DNA of 64,000 bases from Archivesica marissinica (taxonomy: Eukaryota > Mollusca > Bivalvia > Venerida > Vesicomyidae). The notes below the pieces were generated by a model. That model did not search any database. It was not told the origin of the DNA and saw only the letters and a list, made by a program, of their open reading frames with translations. This document shows positions 31,780-45,005 of the stretch, one piece after another (the first letter of the stretch is position 1; each line of letters begins with the position of its first letter). The translations under genes and the position numbers were made by a program. The stretch is from NCBI GenBank assembly GCA_014843695.1, contig CM026393.1, positions 8,930,740 to 8,994,739 of the forward strand, read 5' to 3'.

Positions 31780-34700
31780 ATTATTTTAGTTGATAGAACT
31801 GGCTGATAATGTAACCACATTTAACATATTTTAGTTGATAGAACTGGCTGATAATGTAACACATTTAACATATTTTAGTTGATAAAACTGGCTGATAATG
31901 TAACACATTTAACATATTTTAGTTGATAAAACTGGCTGTTAGTGTGACCACACTTAACATATTTTAGTTGATAGAACTGGCTGTTAGTGTGTCCACACTT
32001 AACATATTTTAGTTGATAAAACTGGCTGTTAGTGTGACCACACTTAACATATTTTAGTTGATAAAACTGGCTGTTAGTGTGACCACACTTAACATATTTT
32101 AGTTGATAGAACTGGCTGTTAGTGTGACCACACTTAACATATTTTAGTTGATAGAACTGGCTGTTAGTGTGACCACACTTAACATATTTTAGTTGATAGA
32201 ACTGGCTGTTAGTGTGACCACACTTAACATATTTTAGTTGATAGAACTGGCTGTTAGTGTGACCACACTTAACATATTTTAGTTGATAGAACTGGCTGTT
32301 AGTGTGACCACACTTAACATATTTTAGTTGATAGAACTGGCTGTTAGTGTGACCACACTTAACATATTTTAGTTGATAGAACTGGCTGTTAGTGTGACCA
32401 CACTTAACATATTTTAGTTGATAGAACTGGCTGTTAGTGTGACCACACTTAACATATTTTAGTTGATAGAACTGGCTGTTAGTGTGACCACACTTAACAT
32501 ATTTTAGTTGATAGAACTGGCTGTTAGTGTGTCCACACTTAACATATTTTAGTTGATAGAACTGGCTGTTAGTGTGACCACACTTAACATATTTTAGTTG
32601 ATAGAACTGGCTGTTAGTGTGACCACACTTAACATATTTTAGTTGATAGAACTGGCTGTTAGTGTGTCCACACTTAACATATTTTAGTTGATAGAACTGG
32701 CTGTTAGTGTGACCACACTTAACATATTTTAGTTGATAGAACTGGCTGTTAGTGTGTCCACACTTAACATATTTTAGTTGATAGAACTGGCTGTTAGTGT
32801 GACCACACTTAACATATTTTAGTTGATAGAACTGGCTGTTAGTGTGTCCACACTTAACATATTTTAGTTGATAGAACTGGCTGTTAGTGTGTCCACACTT
32901 AACATATTTTAGTTGATAGAACTGGCTGTTAGTGTGTCCACACTTAACATATTTTAGTTGATAGAACTGGCTGTTAGTGTGTCCACACTTAACATATTTT
33001 AGTTGATAGAACTGGCTGTTAGTGTGTCCACACTTAACATATTTTAGTTGATAGAACTGGCTGTTAGTGTGTCCACACTTAACATATTTTAGTTGATAGA
33101 ACTGGCTGTTAGTGTGTCCACACTTAACATATTTTAGTTGATAGAACTGGCTGTTAGTGTGTCCACACTTAACATATTTTAGTTGATAGAACTGGCTGTT
33201 AGTGTGACCACACTTAACATATTTTAGTTGATAGAACTGGCTGTTAGTGTGACCACACTTAACATATTTTAGTTGATAGAACTGGCTGTTAGTGTGACCA
33301 CACTTAACATATTTTAGTTGATAGAACTGGCTGTTAGTGTGACCACACTTAACATATTTTAGTTGATAGAACTGGCTGTTAGTGTGACCACACTTAACAT
33401 ATTTTAGTTGATAGAACTGGCTGTTAGTGTGTCCACACTTAACATATTTTAGTTGATAGAACTGGCTGTTAGTGTGACCACACTTAACATATTTTAGTTG
33501 ATAGAACTGGCTGTTAGTGTGTCCACACTTAACATATTTTAGTTGATAGAACTGGCTGTTAGTGTGACCACACTTAACATATTTTAGTTGATAGAACTGG
33601 CTGTTAGTGTGACCACATTTAACATATTTTAGTTGATAGAGCTGGCTGTTAGTGTGTCCACACTTAACATATTTTAGTTGATAGAACTGGCTGTTAGTGT
33701 GTCCACACTTAACATATTTTAGTTGATAGAACTGGCTGTTAGTGTGACCACACTTAACATATTTTAGTTGATAGAACTGGCTGTTAGTGTGACCACACTT
33801 AACATATTTTAGTTGATAGAACTGGCTGTTAGTGTGACCACACTTAACATATTTTAGTTGATAGAACTGGCTGTTAGTGTGACCACACTTAACATATTTT
33901 AGTTGATAGAACTGGCTGTTAGTGTGACCACACTTAACATATTTTAGTTGATAGAACTGGCTGTTAGTGTGACCACACTTAACATATTTTAGTTGATAGA
34001 ACTGGCTGTTAGTGTGACCACACTTAACATATTTTAGTTGATAGAACTGGCTGTTAGTGTGACCACACTTAACATATTTTAGTTGATAGAACTGGCTGTT
34101 AGTGTGACCACACTTAACATATTTTAGTTGATAGAACTGGCTGTTAGTGTGACCACACTTAACATATTTTAGTTGATAGAACTGGCTGTTAGTGTGACCA
34201 CACTTAACATATTTTAGTTGATAGAACTGGCTGTTAGTGTGACCACACTTAACATATTTTAGTTGATAGAACTGGCTGTTAGTGTGTCCACACTTAACAT
34301 ATTTTAGTTGATAGAACTGGCTGTTAGTGTGACCACACTTAACATATTTTAGTTGATAGAACTGGCTGTTAGTGTGACCACACTTAACATATTTTAGTTG
34401 ATAGAACTGGCTGTTAGTGTGTCCACACTTAACATATTTTAGTTGATAGAACTGGCTGTTAGTGTGTCCACACTTAACATATTTTAGTTGATAGAACTGG
34501 CTGTTAGTGTGTCCACACTTAACATATTTTAGTTGATAGAACTGGCTGTTAGTGTGACCACACTTAACATATTTTAGTTGATAGAACTGGCTGTTAGTGT
34601 GTCCACACTTAACATATTTTAGTTGATAGAACTGGCTGTTAGTGTGTCCACACTTAACATATTTTAGTTGATAGAACTGGCTGTTAGTGTGTCCACACTT

Positions 34701-35725
34701 AACATATTTTAGTTGATAGAACTGGCTGTTAGTGTGTCCACACTTAACATATTTTAGTTGATAGAACTGGCTGTTAGTGTGTCCACACTTAACATATTTT
34801 AGTTGATAGAACTGGCTGTTAGTGTGTCCACACTTAACATATTTTAGTTGATAGAACTGGCTGTTAGTGTGACCACACTTAACATATTTTAGTTGATAGA
34901 ACTGGCTGTTAGTGTGTCCACACTTAACATATTTTAGTTGATAGAACTGGCTGTTAGTGTGTCCACACTTAACATATTTTAGTTGATAGAACTGGCTGTT
35001 AGTGTGACCACACTTAACATATTTTAGTTGATAGAACTGGCTGTTAGTGTGTCCACACTTAACATATTTTAGTTGATAGAACTGGCTGTTAGTGTGTCCA
35101 CACTTAACATATTTTAGTTGATAGAACTGGCTGTTAGTGTGACCACACTTAACATATTTTAGTTGATAGAACTGGCTGTTAGTGTGTCCACACTTAACAT
35201 ATTTTAGTTGATAGAACTGGCTGTTAGTGTGACCACACTTAACATATTTTAGTTGATAGAACTGGCTGTTAGTGTGTCCACACTTAACATATTTTAGTTG
35301 ATAGAACTGGCTGTTAGTGTGTCCACACTTAACATATTTTAGTTGATAGAACTGGCTGTTAGTGTGACCACACTTAACATATTTTAGTTGATAGAACTGG
35401 CTGTTAGTGTGTCCACACTTAACATATTTTAGTTGATAGAACTGGCTGTTAGTGTGTCCACACTTAACATATTTTAGTTGATAGAACTGGCTGTTAGTGT
35501 GACCACACTTAACATATTTTAGTTGATAGAACTGGCTGTTAGTGTGTCCACACTTAACATATTTTAGTTGATAGAACTGGCTGTTAGTGTGTCCACACTT
35601 AACATATTTTAGTTGATAGAACTGGCTGTTAGTGTGTCCACACTTAACATATTTTAGTTGATAGAACTGGCTGTTAGTGTGACCACACTTAACATATTTT
35701 AGTTGATAGAACTGGCTGTTAGTGT
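31780..35725. repeat. 45-bp satellite array, about 87 copies, cut by the gap
   Basis: Unit AACATATTTTAGTTGATAGA then ACTGGCTGTTAGTGTGACCA then CACTT. Two variants, GTGACC and GTGTCC, are intermixed in runs; the first few units at the left edge are more diverged (GATAATGTAACC). The minus strand is stop-free with a 15-residue unit, but no start context or flanking coding sequence supports a protein. The array reaches the gap, so true length is unknown. Confidence 0.97.
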
Positions 35726-36725
35726 NNNNNNNNNNNNNNNNNNNNNNNNNNNNNNNNNNNNNNNNNNNNNNNNNNNNNNNNNNNNNNNNNNNNNNNNNNN
35801 NNNNNNNNNNNNNNNNNNNNNNNNNNNNNNNNNNNNNNNNNNNNNNNNNNNNNNNNNNNNNNNNNNNNNNNNNNNNNNNNNNNNNNNNNNNNNNNNNNNN
35901 NNNNNNNNNNNNNNNNNNNNNNNNNNNNNNNNNNNNNNNNNNNNNNNNNNNNNNNNNNNNNNNNNNNNNNNNNNNNNNNNNNNNNNNNNNNNNNNNNNNN
36001 NNNNNNNNNNNNNNNNNNNNNNNNNNNNNNNNNNNNNNNNNNNNNNNNNNNNNNNNNNNNNNNNNNNNNNNNNNNNNNNNNNNNNNNNNNNNNNNNNNNN
36101 NNNNNNNNNNNNNNNNNNNNNNNNNNNNNNNNNNNNNNNNNNNNNNNNNNNNNNNNNNNNNNNNNNNNNNNNNNNNNNNNNNNNNNNNNNNNNNNNNNNN
36201 NNNNNNNNNNNNNNNNNNNNNNNNNNNNNNNNNNNNNNNNNNNNNNNNNNNNNNNNNNNNNNNNNNNNNNNNNNNNNNNNNNNNNNNNNNNNNNNNNNNN
36301 NNNNNNNNNNNNNNNNNNNNNNNNNNNNNNNNNNNNNNNNNNNNNNNNNNNNNNNNNNNNNNNNNNNNNNNNNNNNNNNNNNNNNNNNNNNNNNNNNNNN
36401 NNNNNNNNNNNNNNNNNNNNNNNNNNNNNNNNNNNNNNNNNNNNNNNNNNNNNNNNNNNNNNNNNNNNNNNNNNNNNNNNNNNNNNNNNNNNNNNNNNNN
36501 NNNNNNNNNNNNNNNNNNNNNNNNNNNNNNNNNNNNNNNNNNNNNNNNNNNNNNNNNNNNNNNNNNNNNNNNNNNNNNNNNNNNNNNNNNNNNNNNNNNN
36601 NNNNNNNNNNNNNNNNNNNNNNNNNNNNNNNNNNNNNNNNNNNNNNNNNNNNNNNNNNNNNNNNNNNNNNNNNNNNNNNNNNNNNNNNNNNNNNNNNNNN
36701 NNNNNNNNNNNNNNNNNNNNNNNNN
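35726..36725. other. Assembly gap, 1000 N
   Basis: Exactly 1000 N, flanked by two different satellites (45-bp at left, 20-bp at right). This marks a scaffold join rather than a sized gap. Prominin exons on the two sides are on opposite strands. Confidence 0.99.
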
Positions 36726-36736
36726 CCTGCTGCTGC

Positions 36737-38440
36737 CCAAAGATAAATGTACTAGCCCAAAGATAAATGTACTAGCCCAAATATAAATGTACTCGCCCAA
36801 AGATAAATGTACTAGCCCAAAGATAAATGCGTCAGCCCAAAGTCAAATGCATCAGCCCAAAGATAAATGTACTAGCCCAAAGATAAATGTACTCGCCCAA
36901 AGATAAATGTACTAGCCCAAAGATAAATGTACTCGCCCAAAGATAAATGTACTAGCCCAAAGATAACTGTACTCGCCCAAAGATAAATGTACTAGCCCAA
37001 AGATAAATGTACTAGCCCAAAGATAAATGTACTCGCCCAAAGATAAATGTACTAGCCCAAAGTCAAATGAATCAGCCCAAAGATAAATGTACTCGCCCAA
37101 AGATAAATGTACTAGCCCAAAGATAAATGTACTCGCCCAAAGATAAATGTACTAGCCCAAAGATAAATGTACTAGCCCAAAGATAAATGCATCAGCCCAA
37201 AGATAAATGTACTCGCCCAAAGATAAATGTACTAGCCCAAAGATAAATGTACTAGCCCAAAGATAAATGTACTCGCCCAAAGATAAATGTACTAGCCCAA
37301 AGATAAATGTACTAGCCCAAAGATAAATGTACTAGCCCAAAGATAAATGTACTCGCCCAAAGATAAATGTACTAGCCCAAAGATAAATATACTAGCCCAA
37401 AGATAAATGTACTCGCCCAAAGATAAATGTACTAGCCCAAAGATAAATGTACTCGCCCAAAGATAAATGTACAAGCCCAAAGATAAATGTACTCGCCCAA
37501 AGATAAATGTACTCGCCCAAAGATAAATGCATCAGCCCAAAGATAAATGTACTAGTCCAAAGATAAATGTACTAGTCCAAAGATAAATGTACTAGTCCAA
37601 AGATAAATGTACTAGTCCAAAGATAAATGTACTAGCCCAAAGATAAATGTACAAGTCCAAAGATAAATGTACTAGTCCAAAGATAAATGTACTAGTCCAA
37701 AGATAAATGTACTAGCCCAAAGATAAATGTACTAGTCCAAAGATAAATGTACTAGTCCAAAGATAAATGTACTAGTCCAAAGATAAATGTACTAGCCCAA
37801 AGATAAATGTACTAGTCCAAAGATAAATGTACTAGTCCAAAGATAAATGTACTAGCCCAAAGATAAATGTACTAGTCCAAAGATAAATGTACTAGTCCAA
37901 AGATAAATGTACTAGCCCAAAGATAAATGTACTAGTCCAAAGATAAATGTACTAGCCCAAAGATAAATGTACTAGTCCAAAGATAAATGTACTAGCCCAA
38001 AGATAAATGTACTAGTCCAAAGATAAATGTACTAGCCCAAAGATAAATGTACTAGCCCAAAGATAAATGTACTCGCCCAAAGATAAATGTACAAGCCCAA
38101 AGATAAATGTACTAGCCCAAAGATAAATGTACTAGTCCAAAGTCAAATGCATCAGCCCAAAGTCAAATGCATCAGCCCAAAGATAAATGTACTCGCCCAA
38201 AGATAAATGTACTAGCCCAAAGATAAATGTACTAGCCCAAAGATAAATGTACTCGCCCAAAGATAAATGTACTCGCCCAAAGATAAATGTACTAGCCCAA
38301 AGATAAATGTACTAGCCCAAAGATAAATGTACTAGCCCAAAGATAAATGTACTAGCCCAAAGATAAATGTACTAGCCCAAAGATAAATGTACTAGCCCAA
38401 AGAGATATGCACTAGCCAAAGTGACATTTACTAGCCCAAA
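36737..38440 (-). repeat. 20-bp satellite array, about 85 copies (reverse orientation)
   Basis: Unit CCCAAAGATAAATGTACTAG, the reverse complement of the unit at 15264-15490. Variants ACTCG, AGTCC and GCATCAG occur in local runs. From about 37530 to 38030 the AGTCC variant dominates. Confidence 0.97.
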
Positions 38441-38857
38441 ATGACATTTACTAGCCCAAAGTGACATTTACAAAGCCTTATGTTCATATTTACTGTAAAG
38501 ATTAGCAATGATCAACACCCAAGTGAAAACATCCACTTGACGGAAACTACATGTGCACTATGTATTGGCTTTCTAGTGCTCTGCTTTATGAGAATGTCTC
38601 CAGTAGCTGCTACAAACTTACTAGAACATGGGTGTTTGAAAACCACACAATAACATCACTGGCACTGCAATTGGTACTCAGGGTTTGGGAGTGGCTCGAA
38701 GCTTTTCATTTGGAAGATAAATAGCGTAGTATTTTCTAAAGTGTTTGGGGAAACTGCTTAATCTTGATACAAATGTTGGAGAGGAAACTGCTTGTAGAGA
38801 GTGAGTGAGAAACAGCCGTGGCACTCATCTGCTACCATCCGTAATAATCAAACTTAC

Positions 38858-38978
38858 CTCAATGGAAGTGTTCAGGAAGGTGGGTATGTCATTTAGGCCG
38901 GACTCTATAGAACGATATATCATTCTTGGACCTTTCTTCAATCTCTCTCCACTCAGAGGAATACAAATTGCCAGGAAA
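38858..38978 (-). CDS. Prominin-like exon 4
   Basis: A 121-nt exon between acceptor ATTTCTAG and donor GAG|GTAAGT. It begins with the last base of a codon whose first two bases end exon 3 and finishes in phase 0 after 40 codons. The protein continues the second membrane span (FLAICIPLSG) into the first extracellular loop (SIESGLNDIPTFLNTSIE), typical of prominins. A MITE ends about 10 bp upstream of its acceptor. Confidence 0.72.
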
Positions 38979-38990
38979 CTAGAAATAGCA

Positions 38991-39233
38991 TTAACCCTTT
39001 CAACACCACAGACCTCTAAATTGGCTTACAAAAAAGTGTAGATCCAGATGAGCCGGCTCGTGACGAGCCGTCTCATCAGGATCTGCACTTTTTTCAAGTA
39101 ATATAACTATTTTTAGAAAAATAATACCCATTTTGATAAATGAACTGATCCAAATGTAATTTTGTTATTAATTTATTGGTCTAAAAATATCATGGACCAG
39201 TCCATGTGAGTTACTTGGTGTTGAATGGGTTAA
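38991..39233. mobile_element. TTAA-flanked MITE, 243 bp
   Basis: Terminal inverted repeats TTAACCCTTTCAACACCA and TGGTGTTGAATGGGTTAA with one mismatch, bounded by TTAA as in piggyBac-like elements. The centre contains a palindromic stretch around GAGCCGGCTCGTGACGAGCC. A second copy at 46153-47451 has one end expanded into a satellite. Confidence 0.85.
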
Positions 39234-39239
39234 CAGTTA

Positions 39240-39835
39240 AATAAACGTTACATCTACCAGACAAATGGTTGGCTTGTATTCAAATATATATAGAATATTT
39301 GTTTGTTTCAGTGTATGATCAAATTATATTTCCCTGAATAAACGTTGAAAGTAGTGAAATCAAATGATAACTTGTTTATATTTCATTTGAAAGTAGAAAA
39401 ATAAATCATAATTTTAGGCCAAAACAAAATACATGTATTTACTTGTTTCATGCCAAAAATATAGGGTCGTCGATAGCGAATTTGTGTGTGTGTTTATTAT
39501 TACCATATTTACCATACGCTTTTGAACAGAAAATGTGAAAACCGAAATGCTGACCTTTTTTCTTCTTCAAAATTTCATAAAACAATTCAAGGTCGGAGTG
39601 GAGTGGGGGTAAAAAAAGGTATTTCTTTTGGGCCTTAGTCTAAATAAAGACACTGAATACATTTACAATTTTATGACAGTGAATGAGAAAATTGGGTCAA
39701 ATTCGTAACTCGAGAGTATTATGCTTACTAAATGTTTAAACTTTCCTGTTTTACTCCAAGCATATAATTATCTTCATTAGTTGTTCAGCAACAGGATATT
39801 GAAACTTACAATAGGGTCATTCCATGTCAAATCAC
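39240..39835. other. AT-rich region without recognised features
   Basis: Low-complexity A/T-rich sequence, presumably prominin intron. No gene or repeat is recognised. Confidence 0.5.
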
Positions 39836-39850
39836 CCAAAAAAATGTAAA

Positions 39851-42800
39851 CTTACAATACAAACATACGTAACTAGAGTACAAACATACGTAACTAGAGC
39901 ACAAACATACGTAACTAGAGCACAAACATACATAACTAGAGCACAAACATACATAACTAGAGTACAAACATACGTAACTAGAGCACAAACATACGTAACT
40001 AGAGCACAAACATACGTAACAAGAGTACAAACATACGTAACTAGAACACAAACATACGTAACAAGAGTACAAACATACGTAACTAGAGCACAAACATACA
40101 TAACTAGAGTACACACATACGTAACTAGAGCACAAACATACGTAACTAGAGCACAAACATACGTAACTAGAGCACAAACATACGTAACAAGAGTACAAAC
40201 ATACGTAACTAGAGCACAAACATACGTAACTAGAGCACAAACATACGTATCTAGAGCACAAACATACGTAACTAGAGCACAAACATACGTAACAAGAGTA
40301 CAAACATACGTAACTAGAGCACAAACATACGTAACTAGAGTACAAACATACGTAACTAGAGCACAAACATACGTAACTAGAGCACAAACATACATAACTA
40401 GAGTACAAACATACATAACTAGAGCACAAACATACATAACTAGAGCACAAACATACATAACTAGAGTACAAACATACGTAACTAGAGCACAAACATACGT
40501 AACTAGAGCACAAACATACGTAACTAGAGCACAAACATACGTAACTAGAGCACAAACATACGTAACTAGAGTACAAACATACGTAACTAGAGCACAAACA
40601 TACGTAACTAGAGCACAAACATACGTAACTAGAGCACAAACATACGTAACTAGAGCACAAACATACGTAACTAGAGCACAAACATACGTAACTAGAGCAC
40701 AAACATACGTAACTAGAGCACACACATACGTAACTAGAGCACAAACATACGTAACTAGAGCACACACATACGTAACTAGAGCACAAACATACATAACTAT
40801 AGTACAAACATACGTAACTAGAGCACAAACATACGTAACTAGAGTACACACATACGTAACTAGAGCACAAACATACGTAACTAGAGTACACACATACACA
40901 ACTAGAGCACAAACATACATAACTATAGTACAAACATACGTAACTAGAGCACAAATATACGTAACTAGAGTACACACATACGTAACTAGAGCACACACAT
41001 ACGTAACTAGAGTACACACATACGTAACTAGAGTACACACATACGTAACTAGAGTACACACATACGTAACTAGAGCACACACATACGTAACTAGAGTACA
41101 CACATACGTAACTAGAGTACACACATACGTAACTAGAGCACACACATACGTAACTAGAGTACACACATACGTAACTAGAGCACACACATACGTAACTAGA
41201 GTACACACATACGTAACTAGAGCACACACATACGTAACTAGAGTACACACATACGTAACTAGAGTACACACATACGTAACTAGAGTACACACATACGTAA
41301 CTAGAGCACACACATACGTAACTAGAGTACACACATACGTAACTAGAGTACACACATACGTAACTAGAGCACACACATACATAACTAGAGTACAAACATA
41401 TGTAGCAAGAGTACAAACATATGTAACTAGTAGGGCTGCGTATTGCCAGACCCCTTCCGATACGATACGTATTGCAATACGGGACTGCCGATACGATACG
41501 ATACAGGCAATATCGGAGAACGGATCCAGCTTTAGGGTCATAGCAAATGACCTCTCTATGTGAGCACTTGACCTCCGTTTGAGTCCTGTGTCGTCTGGGC
41601 TACTGTAGGATAGAGTAACGTCAATGATGCTCATGATGTCAACATGTATTTGTTTATAGGACATTTGTTATTTAGCGCCGATTTTGACGTTTTGGATCCG
41701 TCTAATCAAGGTAGTAAAAATACTAAAAATAACCAACAAAGTCATTCAGAGTAGAACAGTATTAAGTTATTAATCAATAAAGTTTTTATAGATTTCTCTA
41801 TATCCCCCCCCCCAAAACAATACCTAGATCTTAATACTTTGAAGGTCACTATCAAGAAGATTTTTCTTCAAAAAGATCAAAGAATCAACAAGCTCTGGGT
41901 CTAGCTCTGAAAATATATAGATCTAGTTCTTGTATGAGGCTATGAGCATAGGCCTACAGGTAATAAAAACAACTAAAGGGTACAGATTTTGTTTATTAGC
42001 CTACATATACCAAACCATACAATAAATAATGGATTAGCTCTAGATTTATAATTCCAAGCTCTTGCAAATCTGGGATCCCAACTATTATATGGTTCTCTAT
42101 GAGTCCGCGCCCGTTGCTAAAAATAGCAATGTCATCCGGAAGTCAACAAGGTCAAATAATTCGAAAAATACAACTCGTAGATTTTAAGCCCGATTTAAAA
42201 TGTGTAAAACTAAAGACCTGTTTCAATGTGGCGACGTTTTTATTGTTAAACACCACTTTAAAAATTCGAACTTGCGTGATAGCTTTAACGCTAGCTCTGC
42301 AGCAGCAGGTGCACGCTTTGAGGAATGCTAAAAATAACAGGAAAGTTTTGCTCATTTAGCGAACGTTTTCAAGTATTTTAATTAGAATCGGTAGAAAAAA
42401 CACACAATGGAATTTTAATCTTCGATACGGCCGATATACGCGATACAGACCCTCCCGATACGATACGCATATACGTTCGTCAGCGTATCGCGGTATACCG
42501 GTATATCGCCGCAGCCCTAGTAACTAGAGCACAAACATACATAACTATAGTACAAACATACGTAACTATAGCACAAACATACATAACTATAGTACAAACA
42601 TACGTAACTAGAGCACAAACATACGTAACTATAGAGTACAAACATACGTAACTAGAGCACAAACATATGTAACTAGAGCACAAACATACGTAACTAGAGC
42701 ACAAACATACGTAACTAGAGCACAAACATACGTAACTAGAGCACAAACATACGTAACTAGAGCACAAACATACGTAACTATAGAGTACAAACATACGTAA

Positions 42801-43480
42801 CAAGAGTACAAACATACGTAACTAGAGCACAAACATACGTAACTAGAGCACAAACATACGTAACTAGAGCACAAACATACGTAACTAGAGCACAAACATA
42901 CGTAACTAGAGCACAAACATACGTAACAAGAGTACAAACATACGTAACTGGAGGACAAACATACATAACTAGAGCACAAACATACGTAACTAGAGCACAA
43001 ACATACGTAACTAGAGCACAAACATACATAACTAGAGTACAAACATACGTAGCAAGAGCACAAACATACGTAACTAGAGGACAAACATACGTAACTAGAG
43101 CACAAACATACGTAACTAGAGCACAAACATACGTAACTAGAGCACAAACATACGTAACTAGAGCACAAACATACGTAACTAGAGCACAAACATACGTAAC
43201 TAGAGGACAAACATACATAACTAGAGGACAAACATACGTAACTAGAGCACAAACATACGTAACTAGAGCACAAACATACGTAACTAGAGCACAAACATAC
43301 GTAACTAGAGCACAAACATACATAACTAGAGCACAAACATACGTAACTAGAGGACAAACATACGTAACTAGAGCACAAACATACGTAACTAGAGCACAAA
43401 CATACGTAACTAGAGCACAAACATACATAACTAGAGCACAAACATACGTAACTAGAGCACAAACATATGTAACTAGAGTA
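39851..43480 (+). repeat. 21-bp satellite array, about 120 copies, split by a hAT element
   Basis: Unit GTAACTAGAGCACAAACATA plus C, period 21. Variants (agagta, cacaca, atacat) cluster: the cacacatac form dominates 40980-41370. The array is interrupted at 41431-42519 by a transposon and resumes with a different variant mix. The unit is stop-free in several frames, producing long artefactual open frames on both strands. Confidence 0.97.
41431..42519. mobile_element. Non-autonomous hAT-type element, 1089 bp
   Basis: Ends TAGGGCTGCG and CGCAGCCCTA are perfect 10-bp inverted repeats. The 8 bases GTAACTAG occur directly before (41423-41430) and after (42520-42527), a perfect 8-bp target duplication typical of hAT transposons. 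The satellite phase steps back by exactly 8 bp at the insertion. Subterminal regions are rich in GATACGATAC repeats. No transposase frame is present. Confidence 0.92.
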
Positions 43481-43554
43481 TGTATAATGTACTATCCTGA
43501 CTTCCTAGACCGTAATGATGATTTATAAAAAATAACTGACATTGTCAGCTCTAA

Positions 43555-44290
43555 TTGACTCTGTGCATGCTGATACAACAAACAGTCGTTGTTGACTCTG
43601 TGCATGCTGATACAACAAACTGTCGTTGTTGACTCTGTGCATGCGGATACAACAAACTGTCATTGTTGACTGTGCATGCTGATACAACAAACTGTCGTTG
43701 TTGACTCTGTGCATGCTGATACAACAAACTGTCATTGTTGACTCTGTGCATGTTGATACAACAAACTGTCGTTGTTGACTCTGTGCATGCTGATACAACA
43801 AACTGTCATTTACTCTGTGCATGCTGATACAACAAACTGTCGTTGTTGACTCTGTGCATGCTGATACAACAAACTGTCGTTGTTGACTCTGTGCATGCTG
43901 ATACAACAAACTGTCGTTGTTGACTCTGTGCATGCTGATACAACAAACTGTCGTTGTTGACTCTGTGCATGCTGATACAACAAACTGTCGTTGTTCACTC
44001 TGTGCATGCTGATACAACAAACTGTCATTGTTCACTCTGTGCATGCTGATACAACAAACTGTCGTTGACTCTGTGCATGTTGATACAACAAACTGTCGTT
44101 GTTCACTCTGTGCATGCTGATACAACAAACTGTCGTTGTTCACTCTGTGCATGCTGATACAACAAACTGTCGTTGTTGACTCTGTGCATGCTGATACAAC
44201 AAACTGTCGTTGTTGACTCTGTGCATGCTGATACAACAAACTGTCGTTGTTGACTCTGTGCATGCTGATACAACAAACTGTCGTTGTTGG
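43555..44290. repeat. 37-bp tandem array, about 20 copies
   Basis: Unit GACTCTGTGCATGCTGATAC then AACAAACTGTCGTTGTT. Several units are shortened by 3-5 bases. The minus strand lacks stops in all three frames of the unit, so open frames here have 37-residue periods and are not taken as genes. Confidence 0.95.
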
Positions 44291-44460
44291 TAACAATTTC
44301 ATACAATGCAACATAAAAATATACTGAAATAACTAAAGGCAAGTTCGTTATTTCAGGTGATTTTCATGTTTCGTTTGTTACATAGGGCTATGTAATTAGA
44401 AGTGATGATCATTTAGGATTTTGGAAGCAATTCATAACACTATTAGTAACACTTTCATAC

Positions 44461-44669
44461 CTGAGAATTAATACCAGGGTGAAGACAATAATTCCTGTGA
44501 CAAGCTTGAAGCAGCATTTGTGCTTCCTGATGTGTCCTTCGTGCAGCCGACTTCCACAATTCCCACTGCATCTACACCAGCAGAATACTGCTGTGAACAT
44601 GGGAACCAGTATTACACAGAGAAGACCGAGGCCTACTGGTACCAGCAATGGCAACTCCTTACGTATCAT
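44461..44669 (-). CDS. Prominin-like exon 3 (first two membrane spans, Cys-rich loop)
   Basis: A 209-nt exon from acceptor TTATTTTCAG to donor AG|GTATGA, starting in phase 0 and ending in phase 2. It encodes a hydrophobic span (LPLLVPVGLGLLCVILVPMF), the Cys-rich cytoplasmic loop CWCRCSGNCGSR, and the start of a second span (LVTGIIVFTLVLIL). The C-x-C-R-C motif directly after the first span is the signature of prominins, five-span glycoproteins of membrane protrusions. Phase agrees with exons 2 and 4. Confidence 0.82.
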
Positions 44670-45005
44670 CTGAAAATAATGAAACAACGTGATCAGTCAA
44701 TTGCTATGTATACTGTGCACATTACTAAGGCTCTTGTCGAGATATTTCTATAGCGCAGTATGCACGAATACAGTCTTCAAGACATTTTTACATATACAGT
44801 CAAACCTGTCTTAAGCAGCCAGCCAAGGGAGTCAGAGAAAGTGGATGCTTAGCACAGGTGGCTGCTTAATAGAGGTCAAATAAATAATATAACTGATTGG
44901 GAATCTGGAAACTAGCTGCTTAATGGAGAATACCACTAACACAGGTTTGACTGTATATACACATGCATTGTATAATTAGTAGAAATAGTAATAAAAAACC
45001 TACAG

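Noticed and set aside
31875..36800. Open minus frame of more than 1600 codons through the 45-bp array and gap
   Set aside because: It runs through 1000 N and a stop-free 45-bp satellite; no start context, splice site or domain supports it.
39824..43462. Long open frames in the 21-bp array on both strands
   Set aside because: Unit of 21 bp is stop-free in several frames on both strands; variants show no codon-position bias by eye.
1..43480. CRISPR-like regular repeats
   Set aside because: The arrays are direct head-to-tail satellites without unique spacers, in an animal genome with SINEs and spliced exons.
43523..44314. Open minus frame with 37-residue repeats
   Set aside because: A 37-bp unit without stops on the minus strand is read in all three frames in turn; there is no sign of selection on protein.
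44520..44753. Plus-strand open frame overlapping prominin exon 3
   Set aside because: It is the antisense of the Cys-rich exon, whose splice sites and membrane spans identify the true strand.
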